The notes: a model not told the origin generated them from the letters alone. Shown: positions 43,801-53,447, numbered from the stretch's first letter. The stretch is DNA of 64,000 nt from Bacteroidales bacterium UBA5382 (GCA_002409745.1 DHOU01000016.1:12566-76565); one strand, 5' to 3'. Made by a program: numbers and translations.

Positions 43801-44394
43801 GTTTAAAAGAGGAGCAAGATCTTCGTTGGTAAGCGCTTCGATTTTCTGTATTTCATGAGAAGTACGGAATCCATCGAAGAAATGAAGGAAAGGAACACGG
43901 CTTTCGATGGCAGCCAAATGAGCCACAGCAGCCAAATCCATTACCTCTTGTACCGAGCCGGTCGCGAAAAGGGCGAAGCCGGTAGGGCGAGCAGCCATCA
44001 CGTCTTGTTGATCACCGAAGATCGACAACGCCTGGCTTGCGATTGCACGAGCGGCCACGTGAAATACTCCGGGCAATAATTCACCCGCAATTTTATACAT
44101 ATTCGGAAGCATCAGCAACAAGCCTTGCGATGCGGTGAAAGTCGATGTAAGCGCACCGGCCTGCAACGAACCATGCAAGGCTCCCGCGGCTCCTGCTTCC
44201 GATTGCATTTCCTGTACCAATACGGGCTGCCCGAAAAGATTTTTCCTTCCGGCAGCGGCCCATTCATCTACGTATTCAGCCATTGTAGACGAGGGTGTAA
44301 TGGGATAAATAACAGCCACTTCACTAAACATATAGGCTATGTGGGCAGCTGCCTGATTACCATCACAGGTTAAATAAATTTTCTCTTTTGCCAT
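40810..44394 (-). CDS. nifJ: Pyruvate:ferredoxin (flavodoxin) oxidoreductase
   Basis: Single-chain enzyme of anaerobes oxidising pyruvate to acetyl-CoA and CO2 with ferredoxin as acceptor. About 1194 residues: N-terminal TPP-related domains (MAKEKIYLTCDGNQAAAHIA), a two-[4Fe-4S] segment (CIQCNQCAYVCP and CLGCGNCADVCP), an isolated CSGCGE cysteine motif and the C-terminal TPP-binding region (VFGGDGWAYDIGFGGLDHV). The start is set at 44394; an open frame continues to 44511, but that extension is not family-like. A terminator follows. Confidence 0.96.
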   Translation of the reverse strand: MAKEKIYLTCDGNQAAAHIAYMFSEVAVIYPITPSSTMAEYVDEWAAAGRKNLFGQPVLVQEMQSEAGAAGALHGSLQAGALTSTFTASQGLLLMLPNMYKIAGELLPGVFHVAARAIASQALSIFGDQQDVMAARPTGFALFATGSVQEVMDLAAVAHLAAIESRVPFLHFFDGFRTSHEIQKIEALTNEDLAPLLNQDALKAFRDRALTPDAPVTRGTAQNDDIYFQAREAANPFYEAIPGVVEKYLEKLAAVTGRKYGLFDYYGDPEADRVIIAMGAVTETIREVVDYKNAHGEKVGVVAVHLYRPFKAEAFLSVVPKTAKRIAVLDRTKEPGSTGQPLYLDVKNCFYGKEDAPLIVGGIYGLSSKDTTPGQIISVYDNLKMNLPKNDFTIGIVDDVTFKSLPHIPEVSMDETTYEAKFYGLGSDGTVGANKNSIKIIGDNTDKYVQAYFAYDSKKSGGFTCSHMRFGDNPIRSTYLVNTPNFVACHVPAYLHLYDVTRGLKKGGTFLLNSLWSKEEVGRHLPDHVKKYFAENDITLYIINATRIASEIGLGNRTNTILQSAFFKISNIIPYELAVEQMKKFIVKSYGKKGENIIQMNYAAVDRGSEVEEVEIPREWATLNAVAESQDDAPEFIQKLVRPINAQRGYDLPVSVFSGREDGTWEHGTSAYEKRGVATFVPEWNAENCIQCNQCAYVCPHATIRPFVLDENEQQGLGEGVDLLKAQGKQFAGMGFHIQVDVLDCLGCGNCADVCPGKKGQKALEMVPITTQYENQDNWNYMLDHVTSKAHLVDVSLNVKNSQFAQPLFEFSGACSGCGETPYIKLITQLYGDRMMIANATGCSSIYGASAPSTPYTKNAEGKGPAWANSLFEDNAEFGYGFVIAQASMRNRIKDLMSQARQSDQFSDEQKALFQEWIDQKDDLQKSKEASDKVLASLNGVENDLAKEILSLEKYLTKKSIWVFGGDGWAYDIGFGGLDHVLATGQDINVLVMDTEVYSNTGGQSSKATPIAAVAKFAASGKRIRKKDLGMIATTYGYVYVAQVAMGANQAHYLKVLKEAEAYHGPSLIIAYSPCISHGLKKGMGSAQHEEKRAVECGYWHLWRYNPQLEDEGKNPFSLDSKEPDWTKFDEFLHGEVRYTALTKSFPKEADELFKAAKENAQWRYRSYQRMANVDYSMPPVDNDVVTETADVEK

Positions 44395-44644
44395 AATTGT
44401 ATGATACTTGTTATTATTACTTTTACCTTTGATATTCCTGATTGAAATATGATGTAATGTGGTCATTACGAATCGGGATACGAAATTACTACAAAAATAC
44501 GGAACGGACAAATGAATGCGCCCTTTTTATTATAAATAGAAAAAATCTATCCATCATAAGACACCGCCGATTACAAAAAATATGTTAACTTTTAATCTTT
44601 AACGTGATAATAGTGTTATTACAATATCACCGGATAACCGAGAA

Positions 44645-44659
44645 TGTCGCTCCGAGCGA
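44645..44659 (+). other. Small hairpin upstream of otsAB
   Basis: The 6-bp stem gtcgct/agcgac lies 33 bp before the trehalose-synthesis gene, in a 297-bp region (44395-44691) that shows no gene. It may be part of the dispersed GC-rich repeats or of the leader. Confidence 0.3.
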
Positions 44660-44691
44660 CGCCTTCGGTGAAATAATAACAAAAAAACCCA

Positions 44692-46863
44692 ATGAAAATA
44701 ATTATTATATCAAACCGGCTTCCGGTAAAAATCGAAAAGAAAAACGGGGCTTTCCGCATCAAACGCAGCGAAGGAGGATTGGCTACAGGACTCGGTTCTC
44801 TGGAAACCAAAGCGGAGCAATACTGGATCGGCTGGCCCGGCATACATGTAGAAGATGAAAAAGAAAAAGCGGCCATTACCAAGCGGTTGCACAAAATGAA
44901 TTTTCATCCGGTGTTCCTATCTCCCGAACAGATCGAGAATTATTACGAAGGATACAGTAATAATGTTTTATGGCCATTGTGCCATTACTTTTTTTCCTAT
45001 ATCGAATACAAGGCGGAATACTGGAAAATGTACCAACAGGTGAACGCTCTATTCTGTAGCGAATCGCTTCCTTTTATCGAAGATGATGACATTGTGTGGA
45101 TACAGGATTATCAATTGATGCTGCTACCCAAAATGATCCGCGACGAAAGAGCCGGCGTGAGTATCGGCTACTTCCATCACATTCCTTTTCCTTCGTACGA
45201 ACTGTTCCGCGTGCTCCCCGAAAGAGAGGAGGTATTGCAGGGATTGCTCGGAGCGGATCTCATCGGTTTTCACACACACGATTACATGCGCCATTTTATG
45301 AGCGCCATCTATCGCGTACTGAATTTAAACAGCGACCTCGATGAAATCAATTTACAAAACAGAGTGGTCCATATCGACGCATTTCCGATGGGTATCAACT
45401 ACGAAAAATATCACCAGGCGCCGACTCTTCCGGCCGTGGAAAAGAAAACCAATTCCCTGAAACGCAAACTCGGCAATCAAACGAATATCCTTTCGGTAGA
45501 CCGCTTAGACTACAGCAAAGGTATTCTGCACCGTGTGAACGGGTTTGCCCAATTTCTGGAAGAACATCCGGAGTATCACGAAAAAGTATCGCTGGCGATG
45601 ATTGTAGTCCCCTCACGCGATACCGTCGACCGGTATGCCGAACTAAAGACGAGTATCGATCAAGCCATCGGCAGCATCAACGGCCGCTATTCAAAGCCGG
45701 GATGGACGCCGGTTCATTACTTCTACCGCAGTTTTGCGTTTGAAGAGCTTATCGCCCTGTATCATATCGCCCAAATAGCCTTGGTAACCCCTCTCCGCGA
45801 CGGAATGAACCTCGTCGCCAAAGAATACCTGGCAACAAAACGCGAAGAAGCAGGCGTACTGATATTAAGTGAAATGGCCGGAGCCGCCATCGAACTTTCC
45901 GAAGCCATCATTATCAATCCCAACGACACCGAACAAATCGCCACGGCCATCGTGCAAGCACTCACGATGCCGGAAGAGGAAAAGCGAAAACGGTTGGATA
46001 AAATGCAGACACGCATTTCTACACAAACGGTAAAAAAATGGGCGAATGATTTTGTCACGGAACTCGAAGAAATCAAGATTCTCAATAAGGAAATCGTACA
46101 GAAGACGGTACGCTTGCCGCAACTCGAACAAATCAAGGAATGTTATGATAAATCTACCGCACGGTTGTTGATGCTCGATTATGACGGTACGCTCGCCCCA
46201 TTCGTGAAGAATCCCGAAGATGCGGCGCCATCGCCGGAGTTATTGAAAGTGGTGAAAGAAATGACCGCCGATACAAAAAACACCGTCGTCATTAACAGTG
46301 GGCGCAATCACTCCATTCTCGATAAATGGTTCGCAGGAATCGATTTGGACTTTGCAGCGGAACACGGCGCCTTTTACAAAGAGAACGGAAAATGGCATGA
46401 AACCATTCGGAGAAAAGAGTTGTGGGATGACGAAATAATGAATATCGTGCGCCATACGATCGATAAAACACCCCGCTCGCACATGGAAATCAAGGAGACT
46501 TCGCTGGTATGGCACTACCGGAACGTCGACATGTGGCTGGCCGAATTACGCCAAAAGCAACTTATCAATGCCTTGATCGGACCTTGCTCGCGACTCAACC
46601 TGCAAATCGTTCCGGGTAATAAAATCGTCGAAATAAAACCGTCGGAATATAACAAAGGAAGCGAAATCCAGCGGCGCTTACACAAAAACACCTATGATTT
46701 TGTCTTGGCTATCGGTGATGACACCACGGATGAAGATATGTTTCGGGCGTTGCCCCCTGATGGCATCAGCATTAAAGTCGGCAACTTCTCCACGGTCGCC
46801 CATTACCGGATTCCGGCACAAGCTGGGGTACTCCCATTTCTGGAGAAATTGATAAAAGATTGA
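44692..46863 (+). CDS. otsAB: Bifunctional trehalose-6-phosphate synthase/phosphatase
   Basis: Fusion of two enzymes. The N-terminal GT20 synthase (about 1-470, with WIQDYQLMLLPKMIR, GYFHHIPFPSYE and SVDRLDYSKGI) makes trehalose-6-phosphate from UDP-glucose and glucose-6-phosphate. The C-terminal HAD phosphatase (about 490-723, Asp496 and Asp498 in LMLDYDGTLAPF, later GDDTTDEDMF) releases trehalose. It is convergent with the GH15 gene and close to glycogen genes, forming a storage-sugar block. Confidence 0.95.
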   Translation: MKIIIISNRLPVKIEKKNGAFRIKRSEGGLATGLGSLETKAEQYWIGWPGIHVEDEKEKAAITKRLHKMNFHPVFLSPEQIENYYEGYSNNVLWPLCHYFFSYIEYKAEYWKMYQQVNALFCSESLPFIEDDDIVWIQDYQLMLLPKMIRDERAGVSIGYFHHIPFPSYELFRVLPEREEVLQGLLGADLIGFHTHDYMRHFMSAIYRVLNLNSDLDEINLQNRVVHIDAFPMGINYEKYHQAPTLPAVEKKTNSLKRKLGNQTNILSVDRLDYSKGILHRVNGFAQFLEEHPEYHEKVSLAMIVVPSRDTVDRYAELKTSIDQAIGSINGRYSKPGWTPVHYFYRSFAFEELIALYHIAQIALVTPLRDGMNLVAKEYLATKREEAGVLILSEMAGAAIELSEAIIINPNDTEQIATAIVQALTMPEEEKRKRLDKMQTRISTQTVKKWANDFVTELEEIKILNKEIVQKTVRLPQLEQIKECYDKSTARLLMLDYDGTLAPFVKNPEDAAPSPELLKVVKEMTADTKNTVVINSGRNHSILDKWFAGIDLDFAAEHGAFYKENGKWHETIRRKELWDDEIMNIVRHTIDKTPRSHMEIKETSLVWHYRNVDMWLAELRQKQLINALIGPCSRLNLQIVPGNKIVEIKPSEYNKGSEIQRRLHKNTYDFVLAIGDDTTDEDMFRALPPDGISIKVGNFSTVAHYRIPAQAGVLPFLEKLIKD

Positions 46864-47019
46864 GGAGGATTGAAAAAGATTGAGGGAAGACTGATAAAGA
46901 TTGATAAAGATTGCCCTTGTCCCCTTCGACTATCGGCGTTAGCCATTATCACGCACAGCGTTTATCGCCGAAGGCCCTATCGAGCGAAATATCCCAATCA
47001 CCATTCTCCAATCACCATT
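46864..47019. repeat. Repeat-rich gap between convergent otsAB and GH15 genes
   Basis: Starts with imperfect aaagattgat/gattgag repeats, then a segment resembling the GCGCGATA family in inverted orientation (minus strand gatagggccttcggcgataa). No gene is seen. Confidence 0.5.
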
Positions 47020-48825
47020 TTACGGCTGTATAAATTTCGACAACTGTTTTTCTTCGGAAAACAACACGGCGGTGTTGATAAATGCCAGATGCGAATAAGC
47101 CTGAGGAAAATTGCCAAGCTGGCGTTTGGTTTCGAAATCCAAATCCTCGCTGTAAAGGCCCACATGATTCGAATAAGAAATCAACGATTCGAAAATCTCT
47201 TTCGCCTGTTCGCGTTCGCCGATGACATAAAGCGCTTCGACCAGCCAAAACGTACAAATCGTGAACGCCGAGGAGGGTTTTCCGAAATCGTCTTCGGCTT
47301 TATACCGATACATCAACCCGTTATGAAACAAGTTTTCCTGAATGACCTTGACGGTGCTCACGTAGCGCTCATCGGAAGCTTCGATAAAACCATAGAATTC
47401 CATGAGCAACAAGGACGAATCGCAATCGGCATTTTCATAAGCCTGCGTAAAGCAGTGCATTTCTTCGTTCCACCCTTTTTCATGGACATCCTTTTTAATA
47501 AGATCGGCTTGCGCGCGCCATTTTTCGGCATAGAAATCCTTGTTGAGCAACTCGGCAATACGCGATGCCCTGTCGACCGCCACCCAACTCATCACCTTCG
47601 AGAACACGAAATTCAATTCCCTTGTACGGAACTCCCAAATACCTTGATCGGCCTTTTGCCATACGCGTAATACCATCCGCACCATATTTTTCACAATTTC
47701 CCAAATCTCTTCCACCTCATCGAGCGTGCCGGGAAAGTACAGATAGTATTTATAAATCACGTCGAGCAAATATCCCAGCGAATCATTCTGCACCTGATGG
47801 TAAGCCGCATTGCCGATACGCACCGGCCGGGAGTTCTCGTATCCGGCCAAATGAGGCAAGACCTCCTCTGTGAGCTCGCGTTCGCCGCGGATACCGTACA
47901 TGATTTGAAAGACATCGTCGCGCGACTTCAATATGCGTTTTACAAAGCCGATGAACCGTGCCGCCGTATTCTTATGCTTCATGAACAACAACGTATCGAT
48001 GGACATGGAGGCATCGCGCAGCCAACAAAAGCGATAATCCCAATTGCGTGTTTCGCCGATACTCTCGGGAAGGCTGGTGGTCACGGCCGCCAGCATAGCG
48101 CCACTGTTTTGGTACGACATCAACTTTAATATCAACAAGCTGCGTTTAATCATTTCGCTGTATTGCGTATACTCCCGAGAACGGTTGATCCAGTTGAGCC
48201 AGTAGACCTTCGTGCGCTCGTAATCCAGCAGGACGCGATTGTTGTCGATGGTGACCAACTTTTGGTTGTAGGAAAGCACAAAAAACTGATGGTCGGTAAG
48301 GGTGAACTCTTCGCCGCTAAGCACCCGGTTAAAATCGACACTGGTATACATATATATCTTATCTTCGGAGTCCTCCACGGAGTACGTTTTGATGTAGGTC
48401 TCGAAGACATCGTGCTTCACCGCTTCGCGCGCATAATTGATTTTGGGATCGTACAAGATGCGCACCTTCGGGGCTCCACGGGTCACCCGGATATAACGAT
48501 GTATTTCGGGAGGCATATAATGTTTCTCTTCGTTGGTACGGTAACGGGGCATATAGTCAAAGACGGTGAAAGCGCCTTCGGGAGCCTCGAAGCGCGTGGT
48601 AAGGATATTGGTGTTTCCCAAATAGGTTTGCGTAATGGTATAAGCCTCAGACACGCCGAAAGCGAAGCAGCCCCCGTTTTCTTCGTCGAGAAGTTTGGTA
48701 AAGACCGACGGCGAATCAAAATCGGGCAGGCAAAGCCAATCGAGGCTTCCTTCTTTCGATATTAATGCCGCTGTCCGGCAGTTACCGATGATACCATAAT
48801 CGAGATTTTTCATTTGACTGTTCAT
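47020..48825 (-). CDS. Glycoside hydrolase family 15 protein (glucoamylase or trehalase)
   Basis: About 600 residues with the GH15 layout: an N-terminal beta-sandwich (LDYGIIGNCRTAALISKEGSLDWLCLPDFDSPSVF) and an (alpha/alpha)6 barrel with NWDYRFCWLRDASMSI. Members hydrolyse alpha-glucans or, in some lineages, trehalose; the neighbouring otsAB makes trehalase a fair possibility, but this is inference. The start is placed at 48825, because the open frame to 48852 would overlap the -7 box at 48850-48857; 48813 is also possible. There is no signal peptide, so it acts in the cytoplasm. Confidence 0.9.
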   Translation of the reverse strand: MNSQMKNLDYGIIGNCRTAALISKEGSLDWLCLPDFDSPSVFTKLLDEENGGCFAFGVSEAYTITQTYLGNTNILTTRFEAPEGAFTVFDYMPRYRTNEEKHYMPPEIHRYIRVTRGAPKVRILYDPKINYAREAVKHDVFETYIKTYSVEDSEDKIYMYTSVDFNRVLSGEEFTLTDHQFFVLSYNQKLVTIDNNRVLLDYERTKVYWLNWINRSREYTQYSEMIKRSLLILKLMSYQNSGAMLAAVTTSLPESIGETRNWDYRFCWLRDASMSIDTLLFMKHKNTAARFIGFVKRILKSRDDVFQIMYGIRGERELTEEVLPHLAGYENSRPVRIGNAAYHQVQNDSLGYLLDVIYKYYLYFPGTLDEVEEIWEIVKNMVRMVLRVWQKADQGIWEFRTRELNFVFSKVMSWVAVDRASRIAELLNKDFYAEKWRAQADLIKKDVHEKGWNEEMHCFTQAYENADCDSSLLLMEFYGFIEASDERYVSTVKVIQENLFHNGLMYRYKAEDDFGKPSSAFTICTFWLVEALYVIGEREQAKEIFESLISYSNHVGLYSEDLDFETKRQLGNFPQAYSHLAFINTAVLFSEEKQLSKFIQP

Positions 48826-48849
48826 TTTAATTATTTTGTACAACGGTTG

Positions 48850-48880
48850 CAAAGATACGTATTCCGTTCCGTAGACACAA
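48850..48880 (-). promoter_or_regulatory. Promoter of the GH15 gene
   Basis: Minus-strand TATCTTTG (48850-48857) and TTG (48878-48880) are 20 bp apart, about 25 bp upstream of the chosen start. Confidence 0.65.
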
Positions 48881-48913
48881 GAAAAGGGCTGGAAAGCGGT
48901 CTTCAGTCACCGG

Positions 48914-49053
48914 GATAGAGTCTAAGGCCTAAGGTTTAAAGTCTAAAGTCTTTATTACCGGGTCTTTCGGCACTCAACCTTTCATTTGTCATTTGTAATT
49001 TGTCATTTGTAATTTGTCATTTGTAATTTGTAATTTGTAATTTGTAATTTGTA
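48914..49053. repeat. Heptamer tracts (taaggtt/taaagtc and catttgt/aatttgt)
   Basis: Two tracts lie in the divergent region between the GH15 and glycogen synthase genes: 48914-48960 (taaggcc, taaggtt, taaagtc) and 48978-49053 (ttgtcat alternating with ttgtaat). The second has the same unit as the tract at 1-53. Apart from the two promoters, the gap 48826-49127 holds nothing else. Confidence 0.85.
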
Positions 49054-49071
49054 ATTGGAATTATCTTCCTC

Positions 49072-49103
49072 TTTGCTCTTTCTTCTTTTAATTCGTATCT
49101 TTG
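49072..49103 (+). promoter_or_regulatory. Promoter of the glycogen synthase gene
   Basis: TTTG (49072-49075) and TATCTTTG (49096-49103) are 20 bp apart, 24 bp before the start codon. This is a near-ideal Bacteroidetes promoter. Confidence 0.7.
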
Positions 49104-49127
49104 CACTCCACATAGAAGAAATGATTT

Positions 49128-50819
49128 ATGCAAATGGATACAAACCCTACTCCCGATTACATTTTCGAGACCAGTTGGGAAGTATGTAATAAAGTGGGTG
49201 GTATATACACTGTTTTATCGACAAGAGCGAATTCACTCCAAAAGCTATACAAAGACCGTTTATTTTTTATAGGCCCCGACATTTGGGAAGGGCGCGACAA
49301 TCCGTGGTTTCAAGCCGATAACACACTCTATCCCGCCTGGATCGAGTACGCAAAAATCCATCAAGGGCTCGAGATTCGCACCGGCAGATGGAATGTTCCC
49401 GGACAACCGATCGTATTTCTGGTCAAGTTCAACCGGTTTTTCGAGCAAAGGAATAAGATATACAGCGATATGTGGGTGGATTTCGGCGTCGATTCGATGC
49501 CGGCTTACGGCGACTATCACGATTCGTCGATGTTTGCTTACGCCACCGGCCTCGTTATCGAAAGTTTCTACCGCTACCATCAACTCGAACCGTATCATGT
49601 GATTGCCCACTTCAACGAATGGATGTTGGGCATGGGAGCGCTGTACATTAAGAAAAACGTGCCGAAGATCGCCACGGTTTTCACCACGCACGCCACCTCC
49701 ATCGGACGGTCGATTGCCGGAAACAACCTCCCCCTTTACAACTATTTGAAAACGTATAACGGCGACCAGATGGCCCGCCAACTAAATATGACTTCCAAGC
49801 ACTCCATCGAGAAGAAAGCCGCACAGAATGTCGACTGTTTCACGACGGTGAGCGATATCACGGCGCAGGAATGCGCCCAGTTTCTGGAACGACAGCCCGA
49901 TGTGGTCACTCCTAACGGCTTTGAGAAAGGGTTCATCCCTAAAGGGAATGCCCACCGCCTTGCCCGGAAGAACGCCCGCAAAATACTGCTCGGCGTGGCC
50001 GAAAAGCTTTTGGGATATGCGCCCGATACGGATGCTCTGCTGGTAGGCACGAGCGGTCGATATGAATACAAAAACAAAGGTATCGACGTGTTTATCGAAG
50101 CCATGAACATGCTGCGCAAAACGCCTCAACTGAGCAAAGACATTATTGCGTTTATTATGGTACCCGCTTGGATAAAAGGTGCGCGGGAAGATTTGCGACG
50201 CCGTATAAAAGGAGAAACGCCGTCCCGGAGAGCCTCTCACCCCGGCGACCGCTTTATCACGCACGAATTGCATCAACCCGACAAGGATATGGTGATGCAA
50301 CAGATCCGCTCATCGGGCTTCACGAATGAAGAAGGCAACCGGGTGAAAATCATCTTTATTCCTTCGTACCTGAACGGAAACGACGGCATATTCGATGTGC
50401 CCTATTACGATCTGCTCATCGGGCTCGACTTATCGGTATTTCCTTCGTATTACGAGCCGTGGGGATATACCCCTCACGAAAGCGTGGCTTTTTCCATCCC
50501 GACGATCACGACGACTCTGGCCGGTTTCGGTTTATGGGCTAAGAAACAAGGCGATAAAGAAGGTATGGACGACGGCATTGAAGTGATCGGCCGCGACGAC
50601 AGTAACTTTCAGGAAGTCGCCAAAGAAATAGCCACCCTTGTCTTCGACTTCTCGTTGAAAAGCGTGGAACAAATCAATGTGCTGCGGCAAAAAGCATCGA
50701 AATTATCCGATAAAGGGGACTGGCAACACTTCATCGTGTATTATGAGGAAGCTTATCGCAAAGCGTTGCATAATTCTTTTATTCGATTGTCGAAACCTTA
50801 TAAACTTAACGCCGATTAA
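49128..50819 (+). CDS. Glycogen synthase, GT3 (eukaryote-like) family
   Basis: Adds glucose from a nucleotide sugar to growing glycogen. The N-terminus (FETSWEVCNKVGGIYTVL) and the middle segments NEWMLGMGALYIKK and TTHATSIGRS are those of GT3 synthases, not of the bacterial GT5 GlgA; YNLK-type catalytic-region residues and YYEPWGYTPHESVAF lie towards the C-terminus. 563 residues. The start could be either of two nearby ATGs (49128 or 49134). It is followed 66 bp later by the glucan phosphorylase on the same strand. Confidence 0.93.
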   Translation: MQMDTNPTPDYIFETSWEVCNKVGGIYTVLSTRANSLQKLYKDRLFFIGPDIWEGRDNPWFQADNTLYPAWIEYAKIHQGLEIRTGRWNVPGQPIVFLVKFNRFFEQRNKIYSDMWVDFGVDSMPAYGDYHDSSMFAYATGLVIESFYRYHQLEPYHVIAHFNEWMLGMGALYIKKNVPKIATVFTTHATSIGRSIAGNNLPLYNYLKTYNGDQMARQLNMTSKHSIEKKAAQNVDCFTTVSDITAQECAQFLERQPDVVTPNGFEKGFIPKGNAHRLARKNARKILLGVAEKLLGYAPDTDALLVGTSGRYEYKNKGIDVFIEAMNMLRKTPQLSKDIIAFIMVPAWIKGAREDLRRRIKGETPSRRASHPGDRFITHELHQPDKDMVMQQIRSSGFTNEEGNRVKIIFIPSYLNGNDGIFDVPYYDLLIGLDLSVFPSYYEPWGYTPHESVAFSIPTITTTLAGFGLWAKKQGDKEGMDDGIEVIGRDDSNFQEVAKEIATLVFDFSLKSVEQINVLRQKASKLSDKGDWQHFIVYYEEAYRKALHNSFIRLSKPYKLNAD

Positions 50820-50885
50820 GTTGTTATATTTGTCGTGAAAAGACAAAAACCTTTAGACATTAGACATTAAGACAATATAAATACA

Positions 50886-53447
50886 ATGATCATCAAATCA
50901 AGTTATTCAAATACGCCTGTATGGCGAGATATTCATGTTCATGCTATCCTTCCGCAAGAGTTGCGTCCGTTAGAAGAAATCGCTCATAATTTATGGTGGG
51001 TATGGAACGAACAAGCCAAAGACCTGTTTGAAGATATCGATCCGAAGGGATGGGATAAGAGCAACCGCAATCCGGTTATCCTCCTGCAAAACCTGCAATC
51101 GGAACGAACCGAGGAAATCGTAAAAGATGCGGAATTGATGGACCGGATACACCGGACATACGATGCCTATCATGCGTACATGCAGGTTCCGCACAACAGC
51201 AACCGCCCCAGCATCGCCTACTTCAGCATGGAATACGGCTTGGCGAACATCTTGAAGATTTATTCGGGAGGATTGGGCATTTTAGCCGGCGACTACCTCA
51301 AAGAGGCCAGTGACAGCAACGTGAATATGACCGCCGTCGGATTCTTATACCGCTACGGTTATTTCACCCAAAGCCTTTCGGTGGACGGACAACAAATCGC
51401 CAACTACGAAGCGCAGAACTTCGGCAATTTGCCTATCCGCCAGGTGAACGACGAAAACGGCCAGCCGCTGATTCTGGAAGTGCCTTTTCACGACCGCATC
51501 ATCTACTCGAACGTATGGAAAGTAGCCGTAGGACGCATCAACTTGTTTTTGATGGACACCGACTTCGAACGTAACAGCGAATATGACCGATCCATCACTC
51601 ATCAATTGTATGGCGGTGACTGGGAAAACCGCATGAAGCAGGAGTTCCTGCTCGGCGTAGGCGGCATTCTGTTGCTCAACAAACTGGGCATTAAAAAAGA
51701 TGTCTATCACATGAACGAAGGACATGCCGCCTTTATCAGCGTGCAGCGGTTGCTCGACTATGTGGAAAGCGGGCTGAACTTCAATGTGGCGCTCGAACTG
51801 GTACGCGCGTCTTCGCTCTATACGGTACACACTCCCGTACCGGCGGGTCACGATTATTTCGACGAGCCGCTGATCGCCAAATATATGAAGCCTATCATCG
51901 GAAGGCTCGGCATCCCCTGGCAACAGTTCATGGACATGGGGCGCGAAAATCCGGGCAGCAACGAAAAGTTCTCCATGAGTGTATTCGCCCTGAATACCGC
52001 GCAGGAAGCCAACGGGGTAAGCGAACTCCACGGGAAAGTATCGAAGGAAATGTTCCGGCCCGTGTGGAAGGGCTACTTCCCCGAAGAGTTGCATGTGGGA
52101 TATGTTACGAACGGCGTCCATCTACCTTCGTGGGCAACATCGTCGATGAAAGCTTTTTATGAAAAGCATTTCGGCCCGAAGTTTTATGAAGATGAAGGGA
52201 ACTTCGACCTTTGGAAAAAGATTTATCAGGTGAGCGACGATGAGATATGGAAACAACGCATGCACCTGAAAAAGAAACTGGTCGATTATATACGCGAGGA
52301 GTTTAAAGAAGGATGGCTGAAGAACCAGGCCGACCCGGCCCGTATTGTGAATATGCTGGAGGAAATCGATTCCAACGCGCTGCTGATTGGTTTTTCGCGC
52401 CGTTTTGCCACTTACAAGCGGGCACACCTGCTGTTTACCGACCTCGACCGACTTTCGCGCATCGTCAACAACCCGAAGCATCCGGTGCAGTTCATCTTTG
52501 CCGGAAAAGCGCACCCGGCCGACGGCGGCGGACAGGGACTGATCAAGCAGATTGTGGAGATTTCGCGCCGCCCCGAATTCCTGGGAAAAATCATCTTCCT
52601 CGAAAATTATGATATGCAGTTGGCCAAACGCCTGATTTCGGGGGTCGACATCTGGTTGAACACCCCTACACGCTTGCAGGAAGCTTCGGGTACGTCGGGC
52701 GAAAAGGCGGAAATGAACGGGGTGCTCAATTTCTCGGTTCTCGACGGATGGTGGTACGAAGGTTACAAAGAAGGTGCCGGATGGGCGTTGACGGACGAAA
52801 AAACGTACGACAATACGGCGTTTCAAGACGAACTCGATGCATCGACCATCTACTCATTGCTCGAAAACGAAATTATCCCGCTGTACTATGCTCACAACAG
52901 CAACGGCTACTCGCCCGAGTGGGTGCAATATATCAAAAAGTCCATCGCCGAAATCGCGCCGCACTTTACCACGCGCCGCATGATGGACGATTATTTCGCC
53001 CGCTTCTACCACAAGCTGGCCGACCGTTCGAAGACATTGCACGAAAACAATTTCGCCAAAGCCAAAGAAATCGTGGCCTGGAAAGAAGATATGGCCTCGA
53101 AATGGGACAAATTCGAAGTGGTGAAACTCGATTTCAACCCGAATCAACAGGTTGACTTCAACGACACCAACACACAGACTTACGGCACGGTGGTTATCGA
53201 CAAAAAAGATATGGCGGGCACGCTCGGCCTGGAATGCGTAGTGGTAAGCAGCGACACGACAGGGAAGATCGAGTTTTTGGAGAAGTATGAATTCGATTTG
53301 GTGAAAACCGAAGGTTCCCTGCTTTATTTCGAAACGCATAAGGCGCTCAACGACCCGGGTACGCACCAATACGGACTACGGGTATATGCCAAAAATCCCG
53401 ACCTGCCGCACCGCATGGATTTTGCATACATGAGGTGGATCGGATAA
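50886..53447 (+). CDS. Alpha-glucan (glycogen) phosphorylase, GT35
   Basis: Releases glucose-1-phosphate from glycogen. 853 residues of the short alpha-glucan phosphorylase type: an N-terminal domain of unknown function (LPQELRPLEEIAHNLWWVWN), the core with AYFSMEYGLANILKIYSGGLGILAGD, and the PLP-site segment GTSGEKAEMNGVLNFSVLDG with its lysine. It works in the opposite direction to the adjacent glycogen synthase. A terminator follows. Confidence 0.94.
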   Translation: MIIKSSYSNTPVWRDIHVHAILPQELRPLEEIAHNLWWVWNEQAKDLFEDIDPKGWDKSNRNPVILLQNLQSERTEEIVKDAELMDRIHRTYDAYHAYMQVPHNSNRPSIAYFSMEYGLANILKIYSGGLGILAGDYLKEASDSNVNMTAVGFLYRYGYFTQSLSVDGQQIANYEAQNFGNLPIRQVNDENGQPLILEVPFHDRIIYSNVWKVAVGRINLFLMDTDFERNSEYDRSITHQLYGGDWENRMKQEFLLGVGGILLLNKLGIKKDVYHMNEGHAAFISVQRLLDYVESGLNFNVALELVRASSLYTVHTPVPAGHDYFDEPLIAKYMKPIIGRLGIPWQQFMDMGRENPGSNEKFSMSVFALNTAQEANGVSELHGKVSKEMFRPVWKGYFPEELHVGYVTNGVHLPSWATSSMKAFYEKHFGPKFYEDEGNFDLWKKIYQVSDDEIWKQRMHLKKKLVDYIREEFKEGWLKNQADPARIVNMLEEIDSNALLIGFSRRFATYKRAHLLFTDLDRLSRIVNNPKHPVQFIFAGKAHPADGGGQGLIKQIVEISRRPEFLGKIIFLENYDMQLAKRLISGVDIWLNTPTRLQEASGTSGEKAEMNGVLNFSVLDGWWYEGYKEGAGWALTDEKTYDNTAFQDELDASTIYSLLENEIIPLYYAHNSNGYSPEWVQYIKKSIAEIAPHFTTRRMMDDYFARFYHKLADRSKTLHENNFAKAKEIVAWKEDMASKWDKFEVVKLDFNPNQQVDFNDTNTQTYGTVVIDKKDMAGTLGLECVVVSSDTTGKIEFLEKYEFDLVKTEGSLLYFETHKALNDPGTHQYGLRVYAKNPDLPHRMDFAYMRWIG

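Noticed and set aside
46870..47670. 266-codon plus-strand frame
   Set aside because: It lies antisense to the GH15 gene, which has strong family motifs. It shows no domain of its own.
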